Shown piece after piece: positions 45,539 through 53,335 of a stretch of DNA of 64,000 bases. Location of the stretch: assembly GCF_000427905.1 (NCBI RefSeq), contig NZ_KE386604.1, positions 794,885-858,884 of the forward strand, given 5' to 3'. This DNA comes from Thermocrispum agreste DSM 44070. Its GTDB lineage: Bacteria > Actinomycetota > Actinomycetes > Mycobacteriales > Pseudonocardiaceae. Below the pieces are notes generated by a model. It was not told where the DNA came from. It saw nothing but the letters and a program-made list of their open reading frames with translations, and did no database searches. How positions within the stretch are numbered: the first letter of the stretch is position 1; each line of letters opens with the position of its first letter. The translations under genes and the position numbers were made by a program.

Positions 45539-46042
45539 ATGCAGGCAGCTCAGCCGTCGGTCGGCGTGATCATGGGCAGCGACTCGGACTGGCCGGTGCT
45601 CTCCGCCGCCGCCGAGGCGCTGGACGAATTCGGCGTCCGTTACGAGGTCGGCGTGTACTCCGCGCACCGCACGCCGCAGCGCATGCTCGACTACGCGGCG
45701 AGCGCGGCCGACCGGGGCTTGCAGGTGATCATCGCCGGGGCGGGCGGTGCGGCGCACCTGCCGGGGATGGTCGCCTCGGCCACGGTGCTGCCGGTGATCG
45801 GTGTGCCGGTCCCGCTGAAGCACCTGGACGGGCTGGACTCGCTGCTGTCCATCGTGCAGATGCCCGCGGGGGTGCCGGTGGCCACGGTGTCGGTCGGCGG
45901 GGCGCGCAACGCCGGCCTGCTCGCGGTGCGCATCCTGGCCGCTTCGGATCCGGCACTGCGGGAGCGGATGGCGCAGTTCCAGCGCGACCTCGAGCAGAAG
46001 GTCCTGGACAAGGACGCCAAGCTGCGCGAATCGCTGAGCTGA
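45539..46042 (+). CDS. purE: N5-CAIR mutase
   Basis: 167 residues, ATG at 45539 with GAAGGAGA 8-9 nt upstream. Class I PurE signatures: [59 protein letters not shown] and [20 protein letters not shown]. The protein forms an octamer and moves the carboxyl group of N5-CAIR to carbon 4, giving CAIR. It directly follows purK, and the genes form one operon. The convergent beta-lactamase-like gene ends 348 bp downstream. Confidence 0.97.
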   Translation: MQAAQPSVGVIMGSDSDWPVLSAAAEALDEFGVRYEVGVYSAHRTPQRMLDYAASAADRGLQVIIAGAGGAAHLPGMVASATVLPVIGVPVPLKHLDGLDSLLSIVQMPAGVPVATVSVGGARNAGLLAVRILAASDPALRERMAQFQRDLEQKVLDKDAKLRESLS

Positions 46043-46390
46043 CCCACGGGCGGCAGGCGGGCGCGGGCGCTGCGCGTCCGGGCACGGCAGCGTGCGCGAT
46101 TCCCGTGCCGGTGCAGGGTGCGGGCCAACAGGCACAGGCACAGTGCTGGGCGTCGAGCGGAGCCGCCGTGTTCTCCACCTGGCGTCCTAGCCGCCATGCA
46201 TGGCGCGGGGCAGACCGCCAGTGGCGAACCCGTAGGCCGGATCATTGCCAGCCGCCATGCACCGTGGGGCCAGAGACAGTGCTGTGTCCGGGTAACGGCA
46301 GCGCCCCGCGTGAACCCCGGGCAGGGCGCGGACAAACGCAGCGCCGGGCGTCGAGGGTCGAGCAGGCCGGGTACTTCCCCGCCCGGCGCC
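46043..46390. other. Spacer between convergent genes with decayed repeats of the downstream gene end
   Basis: No gene seen in 348 bp. The segment around 46145-46200 resembles the segment 46341-46400 that contains the 3' end of the beta-lactamase-like gene: GGGCGTCGAG at 46148 and 46346, and GGCG(C/T)CCTAGCCGCC around 46181 and 46384 (CTAG at 46187 and 46391, the latter containing the real stop). A third AGCCGCCATGCA copy is at about 46250. Similarity is patchy. Confidence 0.4.
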
Positions 46391-47416
46391 CTAGCCGCCG
46401 TTGGACGGCCGGTAGGCCGGCGCCGGGAACCGCAGCCGAGCCGACCTCGCCCCGACAGCGGAGTCCGCCACCGCATCCATGACCGTCCGGCCCAGCTGGG
46501 CACGTGCCCGCACCGCCGGATGGTTCGTGCTGAAGTCGTCGTCGACCGCTTCACCGCCGGTGAACTGCCCGGAGGCGAACAGCGCATACGTCGCCAGCGG
46601 CGTGCCGTCCTGGCCGAACACCACGCCCGCCTCGTTGCGCCCGTCGGCGAACCAACCCGCTTTCGTGGCCACCCGCAGGCGCTCCGGCGAGGTCAGATAC
46701 AGCCGGAACCCGTCGGTGAACGAGGTGAGCGAGCGCAGCACGGTGAGCAGGTACTGGCTGGACTTCGCCGACAACAGCTCCCCGGTGACCAGCTTGCGCA
46801 GCAGGGTGTGCGTCTCCCTGGGCGTGGTCTTGCCCAGGAAGAACCGGTTCGGGTTCTCCACCGGGACCACCTGGGTGTGCTCGAAGCCCTTGGCGCGCAG
46901 GATCTCGTTGAGTTCCGCCGCCGGGCACACCAGGCCACACAGCCGCACGGCGGTGTTGTCCGACACCGTCAGCAACGTGGCCAGCGCGTGGCCGAGGGTG
47001 ACCGACGACGGGTAGGCGCCGTCCAGGCCGAAGATGCCGTCGGTGTCCCGGATGACGATGTCCTCGGTGACGTCCACCCGCTGGTCCAGGCTCAGCACGC
47101 CGCGGTCGATCTTGTCCAGTACCGCCACCGCGACGGCGATCTTGTTGACGCTGTATGCCTCGACGACCCGGTCCGGCTGATCGAGCACGACCGGTCGCAC
47201 CGTGTCGCCGTCGGCGATCGAGATCATCGACGACCAGGTGCCGCCCGCCGCCTTGGTGACGCGGCGGTACGTGCGGGCGATGCGGTCGGCGGGGGAGGCA
47301 GCGGCGGTGGCTTCGGCTTGCGACCGGGCGGCCACCACTCCGGTGCCGAGCAGCGCCCCGGAAGCCAGCGTTCCCCCGACCCCGATGGCCTTGCGGCGCG
47401 ACATGGCGAATCTCAT
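46391..47416 (-). CDS. Exported serine hydrolase, class A beta-lactamase-like
   Basis: 341 residues from ATG 47416 (ATG 47404 also possible). The N-terminus has SRRKAIGVGGTLASGALLG, a twin-arginine-like signal peptide. Active-site motifs are all in order: S89-V-N-K92 (SxxK) in VVEAYSVNKIAVAV, S152-D-N154 in LLTVSDNTAVRLCG, and K252-A-G254 (KTG equivalent) in RVATKAGWF. This is the beta-lactamase/transpeptidase-like fold; the KAG variant and loop sequences differ from well-known beta-lactamases, so an endogenous hydrolase acting on peptidoglycan or a small ester is equally likely. It is divergent from the acyl-CoA dehydrogenase gene with a palindrome between. Confidence 0.85.
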   Translation of the reverse strand: MRFAMSRRKAIGVGGTLASGALLGTGVVAARSQAEATAAASPADRIARTYRRVTKAAGGTWSSMISIADGDTVRPVVLDQPDRVVEAYSVNKIAVAVAVLDKIDRGVLSLDQRVDVTEDIVIRDTDGIFGLDGAYPSSVTLGHALATLLTVSDNTAVRLCGLVCPAAELNEILRAKGFEHTQVVPVENPNRFFLGKTTPRETHTLLRKLVTGELLSAKSSQYLLTVLRSLTSFTDGFRLYLTSPERLRVATKAGWFADGRNEAGVVFGQDGTPLATYALFASGQFTGGEAVDDDFSTNHPAVRARAQLGRTVMDAVADSAVGARSARLRFPAPAYRPSNGG

Positions 47417-47523
47417 CGACCTGGCCTCGTCTTCTCCTGACGCACCCTCGCCGGGTGCTCGTCGTTCATGATCGATTCGGTGGGTGCGGGCATCGTACCG
47501 GTGAGCAGCTTCACGGACACTTC

Positions 47524-47537
47524 CTAGGACGTCCTAG
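47524..47537. promoter_or_regulatory. Perfect 14-bp palindrome upstream of fadE, probable operator
   Basis: CTAGGACGTCCTAG is a perfect palindrome, 68 bp upstream of the acyl-CoA dehydrogenase GTG (47606) and about 108 bp upstream of the beta-lactamase-like ATG. A plausible -10 (TAACCT near 47553) for the dehydrogenase follows at a distance that would put the palindrome at or near the -35 element. Size and symmetry suit a TetR-family repressor, which commonly controls acyl-CoA dehydrogenases; no such regulator gene is in the window. Confidence 0.6.
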
Positions 47538-47605
47538 TAAATGGCGATTAACCTAAGGGGCGGCAGACCCCGACGTGGGTCGATGTGTGGCAACGGGAGG
47601 TCCAG

Positions 47606-48754
47606 GTGTCCGAGCTGTACCGGCTGGCCGACGAGCACGAGGAACTGCGTGCCGCCGTGCGGGCGCTCGCGGAGAAGGAGATCGCGCCGCACGCGGCCGA
47701 TGTCGACGAGAACGAGCGCTACCCGGTGGAGGCGCGCGACGCGCTCACCATGGCCGGGTTCCACGCGATCCACATCCCGGAGGCCTACGGCGGGCAGGGC
47801 GCCGACGCCATCGCCACCAACATCGTGATCGAGGAGGTCGCCCGGGTGTGCGCGTCCTCGTCGCTGATCCCGGCGGTGAACAAGCTCGGCACCATGAACA
47901 TCATCCTCGGTGGCTCCGAGGAGCTGAAGAAGAAGGTGCTCGGCGACGTCGCGGCGGGCGCGATGGCCTCCTACGCGCTGTCGGAGCGGGAGGCGGGGTC
48001 GGACCCGGCGTCGATGCGCACCCGCGCGGTCAAGGACGGCGACACCTGGGTGCTGAACGGCACCAAGTGCTGGATCACCAACGCGGCGATGTCCGAGTGG
48101 TTCACCGTGATGGCGGTGACCGACCCGGACGCGCCCAGCCCGGCGCGCGGCATCTCGGCGTTCGTGGTGCACAAGGACGATCCGGGCTTCACGGTCGGCC
48201 CGAAGGAGCGCAAGCTCGGCATCAAGGGTTCGCCGACCAACGAGATCTACTTCGAGAACTGCACCATCCCGGAGGACCGGATCATCGGCGAGCCGGGGCA
48301 GGGTCTGAAGCTGGCGTTCCGCACGCTGGACCACACCAGGCACTCGATCGGCGCGCAGGCGCTGGGGATCGCGCAGGGCGCCCTGGACGCGGCGGTCGCC
48401 TACGCCAAGGAGCGCAAGCAGTTCGGCAAGCCGATCGCCGACTTCCAGGCCATCCAGTTCATGCTGGCCGACATGGCCATGAAGGTGGAGGCGGCCAGGC
48501 ACCTGGTGTACGCGGCGGCGGCCAAGGTGGAGCGGGGCGAGCCGGACGCGTCGTTCGCCTCCAGCGCAGCCAAGACGTTCGCCTCCGACGCCGCCATGCA
48601 GATCACCACCGATGCGGTGCAGATCTTCGGCGGCGCGGGCTACACGCGGGACTTCCCGGTGGAGCGGATGATGCGCGACGCCAAGATCACCCAGATCTAC
48701 GAGGGCACCAACCAGATCCAGCGGCTGGTGATGGCCCGCTCGCTGCTCAAGTAG
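47606..48754 (+). CDS. Acyl-CoA dehydrogenase (FadE25-like)
   Basis: 382 residues from GTG 47606, with GGGAGGT 4-5 nt upstream; a longer frame from 47585 lacks such a site. Acyl-CoA dehydrogenase signatures: YALSEREAGSDPASMRTRAV (FAD/substrate), GTKCWITNAAMSEWFTVMAV, AYAKERKQFGKPIADFQAIQ, and QIYEGTNQIQRLVMARSLLK with the catalytic Glu (residue 366) in YEGT. Short/branched-chain type, close to Rv3274c FadE25. Oxidises acyl-CoA to the trans-2-enoyl-CoA with FAD, electrons going to ETF. Context with HMG-CoA lyase and MutAB suggests branched-chain amino acid or short acyl-CoA breakdown. Confidence 0.95.
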   Translation: MSELYRLADEHEELRAAVRALAEKEIAPHAADVDENERYPVEARDALTMAGFHAIHIPEAYGGQGADAIATNIVIEEVARVCASSSLIPAVNKLGTMNIILGGSEELKKKVLGDVAAGAMASYALSEREAGSDPASMRTRAVKDGDTWVLNGTKCWITNAAMSEWFTVMAVTDPDAPSPARGISAFVVHKDDPGFTVGPKERKLGIKGSPTNEIYFENCTIPEDRIIGEPGQGLKLAFRTLDHTRHSIGAQALGIAQGALDAAVAYAKERKQFGKPIADFQAIQFMLADMAMKVEAARHLVYAAAAKVERGEPDASFASSAAKTFASDAAMQITTDAVQIFGGAGYTRDFPVERMMRDAKITQIYEGTNQIQRLVMARSLLK

Positions 48755-48818
48755 GAGCAGTCGCCCGGCCGGGCGCCGGTGGGCGTACCTGCCCGCGAAC
48801 GGGGCTTGACGCAGGCGT

Positions 48819-48849
48819 CACTGCTCGCGGCAGGCTTGCGCGAGCAGTG
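48819..48849. terminator. Strong hairpin between convergent fadE and TIGR03089 genes
   Basis: CACTGCTCGC (48819-48828) pairs perfectly with GCGAGCAGTG (48840-48849), extendable by one G-C pair, with a loop of 9-11 nt. It stands between the dehydrogenase stop (48754) and the TIGR03089 stop (48867). No T-run; the stem is long enough for a two-way actinomycete-type terminator. Confidence 0.65.
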
Positions 48850-48866
48850 GTCGCCCGCGCTTGCCG

Positions 48867-49574
48867 TCAGGCGAGCAGGTCGGCCGTGGTGCGTTCGGCG
48901 TCCCTGCGGGCGTCCAGCTTCGCGGGGTCGGCGTTGGTGACCTGCACGACGGACGCGCCTGCCGCCAGCGGTCCCAGCAGGCCCCGGAGCAGGCCGTCCG
49001 GCAGCGTCCACTCCAGTGTCGACAGCACCCTGCTTCGGCGGTCCAGGCCAGTCTTCTCGGCGTTCCGGCGAGCCGTGTCGAGTACTTCCTGCGCGCTGAG
49101 CCCCATCAGGGCAGGGGAGTCGCCGGGCACCGGCTCCAGCGGCATGAAGTCGTCGGCGCACGCCCGGGACTCGACCAGGTAGTCGAGGGCCGGTGGGGTG
49201 ACTCCGCCGGGCACGCCCCGGCCCAGCGGATCCAGAGCGACGATCGCTTGCGGAGCAGCGACGTCATGATCCCCGGGTGGCAGGAACACCACGCGTGCGT
49301 CGTCGGCCTCGGTGACCACGTGCGCGCCGCACCAGAACGCACCGAGCAGCACACCCGCGGTCTGCCAGTGCGTGGGCAGCCGCACGCACACCGGATCACC
49401 GATCTCGACATCGAACTCGTCCACCAGCCAGTTGGCGGTTTTCGCCGCCCAGTTGGCCAGCGTGGCCGCGGACAGCTCGATGCGGGTCTGGGCGGCGTCG
49501 TCATAGTGCGTGAGCAATGGACGGGCGGACGCTGTCGACAGCAGCGGGTGGAGCAAGGACTCGGTGACGTTCAC
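48867..49574 (-). CDS. TIGR03089 family protein
   Basis: 235 residues from GTG 49574, which follows a TAGCCT box by 7 nt. The sequence resembles the N-terminal half of an acyl-adenylating enzyme: TRIELSAATLANWAAKTANW, GDPVCVRLPTHWQTAGVLLG, and AFWCGAHVVTEADDARVVFL, but the phosphate-loop and C-terminal lid needed for adenylation are missing. It matches the actinomycete family TIGR03089 (Rv3268 in M. tuberculosis), always beside the LCP gene. Its biochemical role is unknown; the truncated AMP-ligase-like form suggests a binding or regulatory function. Confidence 0.87.
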   Translation of the reverse strand: MNVTESLLHPLLSTASARPLLTHYDDAAQTRIELSAATLANWAAKTANWLVDEFDVEIGDPVCVRLPTHWQTAGVLLGAFWCGAHVVTEADDARVVFLPPGDHDVAAPQAIVALDPLGRGVPGGVTPPALDYLVESRACADDFMPLEPVPGDSPALMGLSAQEVLDTARRNAEKTGLDRRSRVLSTLEWTLPDGLLRGLLGPLAAGASVVQVTNADPAKLDARRDAERTTADLLA

Positions 49575-49908
49575 ACCGAGCAGGCTATCCGGGCGCCGTT
49601 GCCCGGGTGGCCCGCCAATCCGTGGCAGGACGTGCGGCGTCAGATGGTGCCTTCTCGTGCCCGCCGCGTTCTGTGCAGTGGCGGCGTCGATCTTCCTGGC
49701 CGGTTGCTCGACGGCCGGGGTGGCGGCGATCCGGCGTCGAACCTCCGGACAACCACAACGTCCCGTGTCGATCGCCCTCAGCTGCCGACGGCCGCCAGCC
49801 TCCCGGGCTGACGGCGGTCTGCCGGAGTGCCTGGCGACGGACCAGCCGAGCGAATCCACCGATGCCGGGCCCTTCGTCACCGCGACCCCGCCCGCTTCGT
49901 CCGGCGCG
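49575..49908 (+). other. Spacer with a possible remnant of a lipoprotein signal sequence
   Basis: A 334-bp gap. In the + frame from about 49640, a signal-like stretch VPAAFCAVAASIFLAGCSTA (GTG at 49657) ends in a lipobox LAGC, but there is no ribosome site or charged N-region, the frame continues without stop into the antisense of the LCP gene, and the rest is low complexity. It may be the relic of a lipoprotein gene or chance. The TAGCCT promoter box of TIGR03089 (minus strand) lies at 49582-49587. Confidence 0.3.
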
Positions 49909-51114
49909 TCAGTTGACGCAGGGCGCGCGGCCGCCGCTGATCGGCTCGCCCTCCTGGGCGGTGAGCACCCCCAAGGCCGCTCCCGGAGAGCTGCCGCCGC
50001 CCCGCGGTGCCTGGCTCGACGAAGCGCCGGGCGCGCTCGGCCCGCTCGAGGTGCCCGCCGGGTTCCCCTTCGGCCGGATGAGGTCGCGGACGAACGCACG
50101 CACCTTCTTCTCGTCGACCACCACGATGCTCTGCTTGCCGTCCGGGCTGCGGCCGTTGATGTTCTCCACCGGGATGGTGACGAACGTGACTTGCCGGGAC
50201 GACAGGCTCTGTGCCTTCTGGGCGAACTCCAGGATGTCCAGGTCGGGGTCCAGCACCACGGACCGTTCGACGGCGTTCACCAGCCTGCGCAGCTTGCGGT
50301 TGTCGGTGAGCGTGTCGGTGGACAGCACCTTGTGCAGCGCCGACGCCAGGAACGTCTGTTGGCGGACGATCCGGTCCAGGTCCCCACGCGGCAGGTTCTT
50401 GCGCTGCCGGACGTAGGCCAGCGCCTCGCTGCCGCTGATGGTCTGCCGTCCGGCCCGGAAGTTGGCCCCGGAGTCGGCATCCGACGTGGCCGCGTTCAGG
50501 CACACCTCGACCCCGCCCAGCGCCTCGGTGAGCAGGTAGAAGCCCAGCAGGCTCACCTCGGCGTAGTGGTCGATGTGCACCTTGGTGAAGTCCTGCACCG
50601 TCTGGATGAGCGCCCGGCGGCCGCGCTCGTCGGAGGCCCGTTCGATCTCCTCGGCGGACATGCCGCCGCGCTGGTGCAGCCGCGCGGCCTCGGCCGCCTT
50701 GGCGACCCCGTACGCCGAGTTGATCTTCGCCTTGCCGCCGGTGGGCACGCGCACCCAGCTGTCCCTGGGCAGCGACACCGCGCGCGGCGGCCCGCCGTCG
50801 TGGGGGAACCGCACGATGATCAACGTGTCGGTGTTCACCCCGACGCTCGCCGTGGTGCGCAGCTTGGCCAGCATCTCGCGGGACAGCGGCTTGCCCTTGG
50901 CGTCGGTGCGGCTGTCCGACCCGACCAGCAGGATGTCCTCCGCGCCGTCGTCCTCCGGCGGCGAGTTGGGGATCTCGTCCAGCGCAGGCGTGGTGGTGAC
51001 GTTGTCACGGAAGTCGTCCACCTTCAGGTAGGTGTACCCGGCCGCGACGACGGTGGCAGCAGAAATCACGGCCACCACCAGGTAGCCCACCCGCCTCGCC
51101 ATCTTCATCATCAC
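49909..51114 (-). CDS. LytR-CpsA-Psr (LCP) family wall-polymer ligase
   Basis: 401 residues from GTG 51114 (ATGs within four codons are alternatives). One N-terminal membrane helix (VGYLVVAVISAATVVAAGYT) and then the LCP domain: EDILLVGSDSRTD, NTDTLIIVRFPHDGGPPRAV, SLPRDSWVRVPTGGKAKINS, GGVEVCLNAATSDADSGANF and SGSEALAYVRQRKNLPRGDL with the conserved Arg and Asp residues. C-terminal ~50 residues are Ser/Pro/Gly-rich and end APCVN. LCP proteins attach arabinogalactan or other polymers to peptidoglycan on the outer membrane face; in M. tuberculosis Rv3267 (Lcp1) is next to rmlD too. Confidence 0.94.
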   Translation of the reverse strand: MMMKMARRVGYLVVAVISAATVVAAGYTYLKVDDFRDNVTTTPALDEIPNSPPEDDGAEDILLVGSDSRTDAKGKPLSREMLAKLRTTASVGVNTDTLIIVRFPHDGGPPRAVSLPRDSWVRVPTGGKAKINSAYGVAKAAEAARLHQRGGMSAEEIERASDERGRRALIQTVQDFTKVHIDHYAEVSLLGFYLLTEALGGVEVCLNAATSDADSGANFRAGRQTISGSEALAYVRQRKNLPRGDLDRIVRQQTFLASALHKVLSTDTLTDNRKLRRLVNAVERSVVLDPDLDILEFAQKAQSLSSRQVTFVTIPVENINGRSPDGKQSIVVVDEKKVRAFVRDLIRPKGNPAGTSSGPSAPGASSSQAPRGGGSSPGAALGVLTAQEGEPISGGRAPCVN

Positions 51115-51185
51115 GCTCTAGTGAACCAGGCAAAACGCCAACGCGTGAACATACCCCTAGACTGTCGCGCGGTTGGAGGTATTGC

Positions 51186-52175
51186 ATGCGGGTGGTCGTC
51201 ACGGGCGGCGCCGGGTTCATCGGCTCGCACTACGTTCGGCAAGCACTGACCGGGGCCTACGACTCGCTGGCCGACGCACAGATCGTGGTACTGGACAGCC
51301 TGACCTACGCCGGCAACGAACAGAACCTCGCCCCGGTGAAGGACTCGCCGCGGCTGGAGTTCGTGCGCGGGGACATTCGCGACGGCGAGCTGGTCCGCGC
51401 GGTGCTGCGCGGCGCGGACGCGGTGGTGCACTTCGCCGCCGAGTCGCACGTCGACCGGTCGATCGTGGGCGCGGCCGAGTTCGTCTCGACCAACGTGCTC
51501 GGCACGCAGACGTTGCTGCAAGCCGCGCTGGAGGCCGAGGTCGGCCGGTTCGTGCACGTCTCGACCGACGAGGTGTACGGCTCGATCGAGCACGGCTCGT
51601 GGCCGGAGGACCATCCGCTGGAACCGAACTCGCCGTACTCGGCGTCGAAGGCCTCGTCCGACCTGCTGGCCAGGGCCTACTTCCGCACCCACGGACTCCC
51701 GGTGTGCATCACCCGGTGCTCCAACAACTACGGGCCCTACCAGTACCCGGAAAAGGTCATCCCGCTGTTCGTGACCAACCTGCTGAACGGCAAGCGGGTG
51801 CCGCTGTACGGGGACGGCGGGAACGTCCGCGACTGGCTGCACGTCGACGATCACTGCCGCGGCATCCAGCTGGTGCTGGACCGGGGACGGCCGGGCGAGA
51901 TCTACAACATCGGCGGCGGCACCGAGCTGACCAACAAGGAACTGACCGGCCTGTTGCTGGAGGCGGTCGGCGCGGACTGGGACATGGTCGAGTACGTGCC
52001 CGACCGCAAGGGACACGACCGCAGGTACTCGGTCGACATCACCAAGATCAGCACCGAGTTGGGGTATCGTCCCGCGGTGCCGTTCACCGAGGGTTTGGCC
52101 GACACCGTGCGCTGGTACAAGGACAACCGCAGCTGGTGGGAGCCGTTGCGCAAACGTGCGGGACTGGACGAATGA
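51186..52175 (+). CDS. rmlB: dTDP-glucose 4,6-dehydratase
   Basis: 329 residues, ATG at 51186 with GGAGGT 6-7 nt upstream. Extended SDR enzyme: NAD-binding TGGAGFIGSHYVRQ, HFAAESHVDRSI, the catalytic STDEVYGSIEHGSW (Thr, Asp-Glu pair) and YSASKASSDLLARAYFRTHG with the Tyr-x3-Lys pair; RCSNNYGPYQYPEKVIPLFV is characteristic of RmlB. It forms dTDP-4-keto-6-deoxyglucose, the second step to dTDP-L-rhamnose. rmlD overlaps its stop. A TAGACT box near 51158 may be the promoter -10. Confidence 0.97.
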   Translation: MRVVVTGGAGFIGSHYVRQALTGAYDSLADAQIVVLDSLTYAGNEQNLAPVKDSPRLEFVRGDIRDGELVRAVLRGADAVVHFAAESHVDRSIVGAAEFVSTNVLGTQTLLQAALEAEVGRFVHVSTDEVYGSIEHGSWPEDHPLEPNSPYSASKASSDLLARAYFRTHGLPVCITRCSNNYGPYQYPEKVIPLFVTNLLNGKRVPLYGDGGNVRDWLHVDDHCRGIQLVLDRGRPGEIYNIGGGTELTNKELTGLLLEAVGADWDMVEYVPDRKGHDRRYSVDITKISTELGYRPAVPFTEGLADTVRWYKDNRSWWEPLRKRAGLDE

Positions 52176-53089
52176 CGGCGCTGACGTTGCTGATCCCGGG
52201 CGGGACCGGGCAGCTGGGACGAGAGTTGAACAGGCAGGCACAGCAGGCGGGTGCCGATGTCCGCGCGCCCGGCCGTGCCGAGCTGGACGTGACGAGCGCG
52301 GGGCAGGTCGTCTCCGCCGTGCGTGAGCTGGCCGAGCACGCCCGGCGGCGCGGCGGCCGCCCGGTGGTGATCAATGCCGCCGCCTACACCGCGGTTGACG
52401 CCGCCGAATCGGCCGAACGCAAGGCGTTCGCGGTCAACGCCGATGGCCCCCGCCTGCTCGCCGCCGCCTGCGCCTCGGCGCAGGTGCCGCTGATTCACGT
52501 GTCCACCGACTACGTCTTCTCCGGCGAGTCCGACCGGCCGTACGAGCCCGACGACCCGCTGGGCCCGCGCAGCGCGTACGGCCGCACCAAGGCGGCAGGT
52601 GAAGTGGCGGTGCTCGCGTCCGGAGCCGATGCCTGGGTGGTCCGCACCGCGTGGGTCTACGGCGTGGGCGGCTCGAACTTCGTGCACACCATCGCCCGGC
52701 TGGAGCGGGAGAAGGAGACGCTGCGGGTGGTCGACGACCAGCACGGGTCACCGACGTCGGCGGAGGCGCTGGCAGGCGGGCTGCTGCAGCTGGCGGAGCG
52801 CATCGCCGACGGCCAGGGGCCCGAGCAGCGGACCCTGCACTGCACCTGCCAAGGCAGCACCACGTGGTTCGGCTTCGCCAGGGCGATCTTCGAGGAGCTG
52901 GACGCCGATCCGGAACGCGTGCAGCCGTGCTCGACGCAGGACTTCCCGCGCCCGGCGCCGCGGCCGGCCCGCGCGGTGCTGTCGCCGAGGTCGTGGCTGG
53001 CGGCCGAGCTCGACCCGATGCCGGCATGGCGCGAGGCGTTGGCTGCGTACGTGCGCAAGCACCGCGACGAGCTGCGGGCGGCCGAGTAG
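52172..53089 (+). CDS. rmlD: dTDP-4-dehydrorhamnose reductase
   Basis: 305 residues, ATG at 52172 overlapping the rmlB stop (ATGA). NADPH-binding LIPGGTGQLGRELNRQAQQA, INAAAYTAVDAAESAERKAF, STDYVFSGESDRPYEPDDPL and YGRTKAAGEVAVL with the catalytic Tyr-x3-Lys. It reduces dTDP-4-keto-rhamnose to dTDP-L-rhamnose, the donor for WbbL. The last ~43 codons plus 53 bp behind the stop are duplicated immediately downstream (unit 189 bp), leaving an in-frame copy of the C-terminus after the real stop. rmlC and rmlA are not in the visible region. Confidence 0.96.
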   Translation: MTALTLLIPGGTGQLGRELNRQAQQAGADVRAPGRAELDVTSAGQVVSAVRELAEHARRRGGRPVVINAAAYTAVDAAESAERKAFAVNADGPRLLAAACASAQVPLIHVSTDYVFSGESDRPYEPDDPLGPRSAYGRTKAAGEVAVLASGADAWVVRTAWVYGVGGSNFVHTIARLEREKETLRVVDDQHGSPTSAEALAGGLLQLAERIADGQGPEQRTLHCTCQGSTTWFGFARAIFEELDADPERVQPCSTQDFPRPAPRPARAVLSPRSWLAAELDPMPAWREALAAYVRKHRDELRAAE

Positions 53090-53335
53090 TGGCTATTTGC
53101 CCGCTGCCTTTCGGTAGGCCGCTACGGTCAGCTCCGCACGGCGGCGCCGGGGCTGGCCTGCGCGGTGCTGTCGCCGAGGTCGTGGCTGGCGGCCGGGTTC
53201 GACCCGATGCCGGTATGGCGCGAGGTGTTGGCTGCGTACGTGCGCAAGCACCGTGACGAGCTGCGGGCGGCCGAGTAGTGGCTATTTGCCCGCTGCCTTG
53301 CGGTAGGCCGCTACGGTCAGCTCCGCGCAGCGGCG
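52958..53335. repeat. 189-bp tandem duplication over the convergent 3' ends of rmlD and a GT4 gene
   Basis: Unit 1 is about 52958-53146, unit 2 about 53147-53335. The TAG at 53087 of rmlD recurs at 53276, exactly 189 bp (63 codons) later, and both are followed by TGGCTATTTGCCCGCTGCC, the 3' end of the opposite glycosyltransferase gene. Units differ at about a dozen positions. The junction between copies lies in a short GCGCC shared by both flanks, as expected for a microhomology-type tandem duplication. Each gene keeps one complete copy of its end. Confidence 0.88.

Noticed and set aside
46043..46390. tRNA or small RNA gene in the purE/beta-lactamase-like spacer
   Set aside because: No cloverleaf arms or TTCGA-type loop could be found; only decayed repeats.
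49657..49908. Possible lipoprotein gene with LAGC lipobox
   Set aside because: No ribosome site or charged N-region, and the frame has no end before running through the antisense of the LCP gene. Kept only as a spacer note.
53090..53278. Separate small gene encoding the repeated RmlD C-terminus
   Set aside because: It has no start of its own and is explained fully by the 189-bp tandem duplication.
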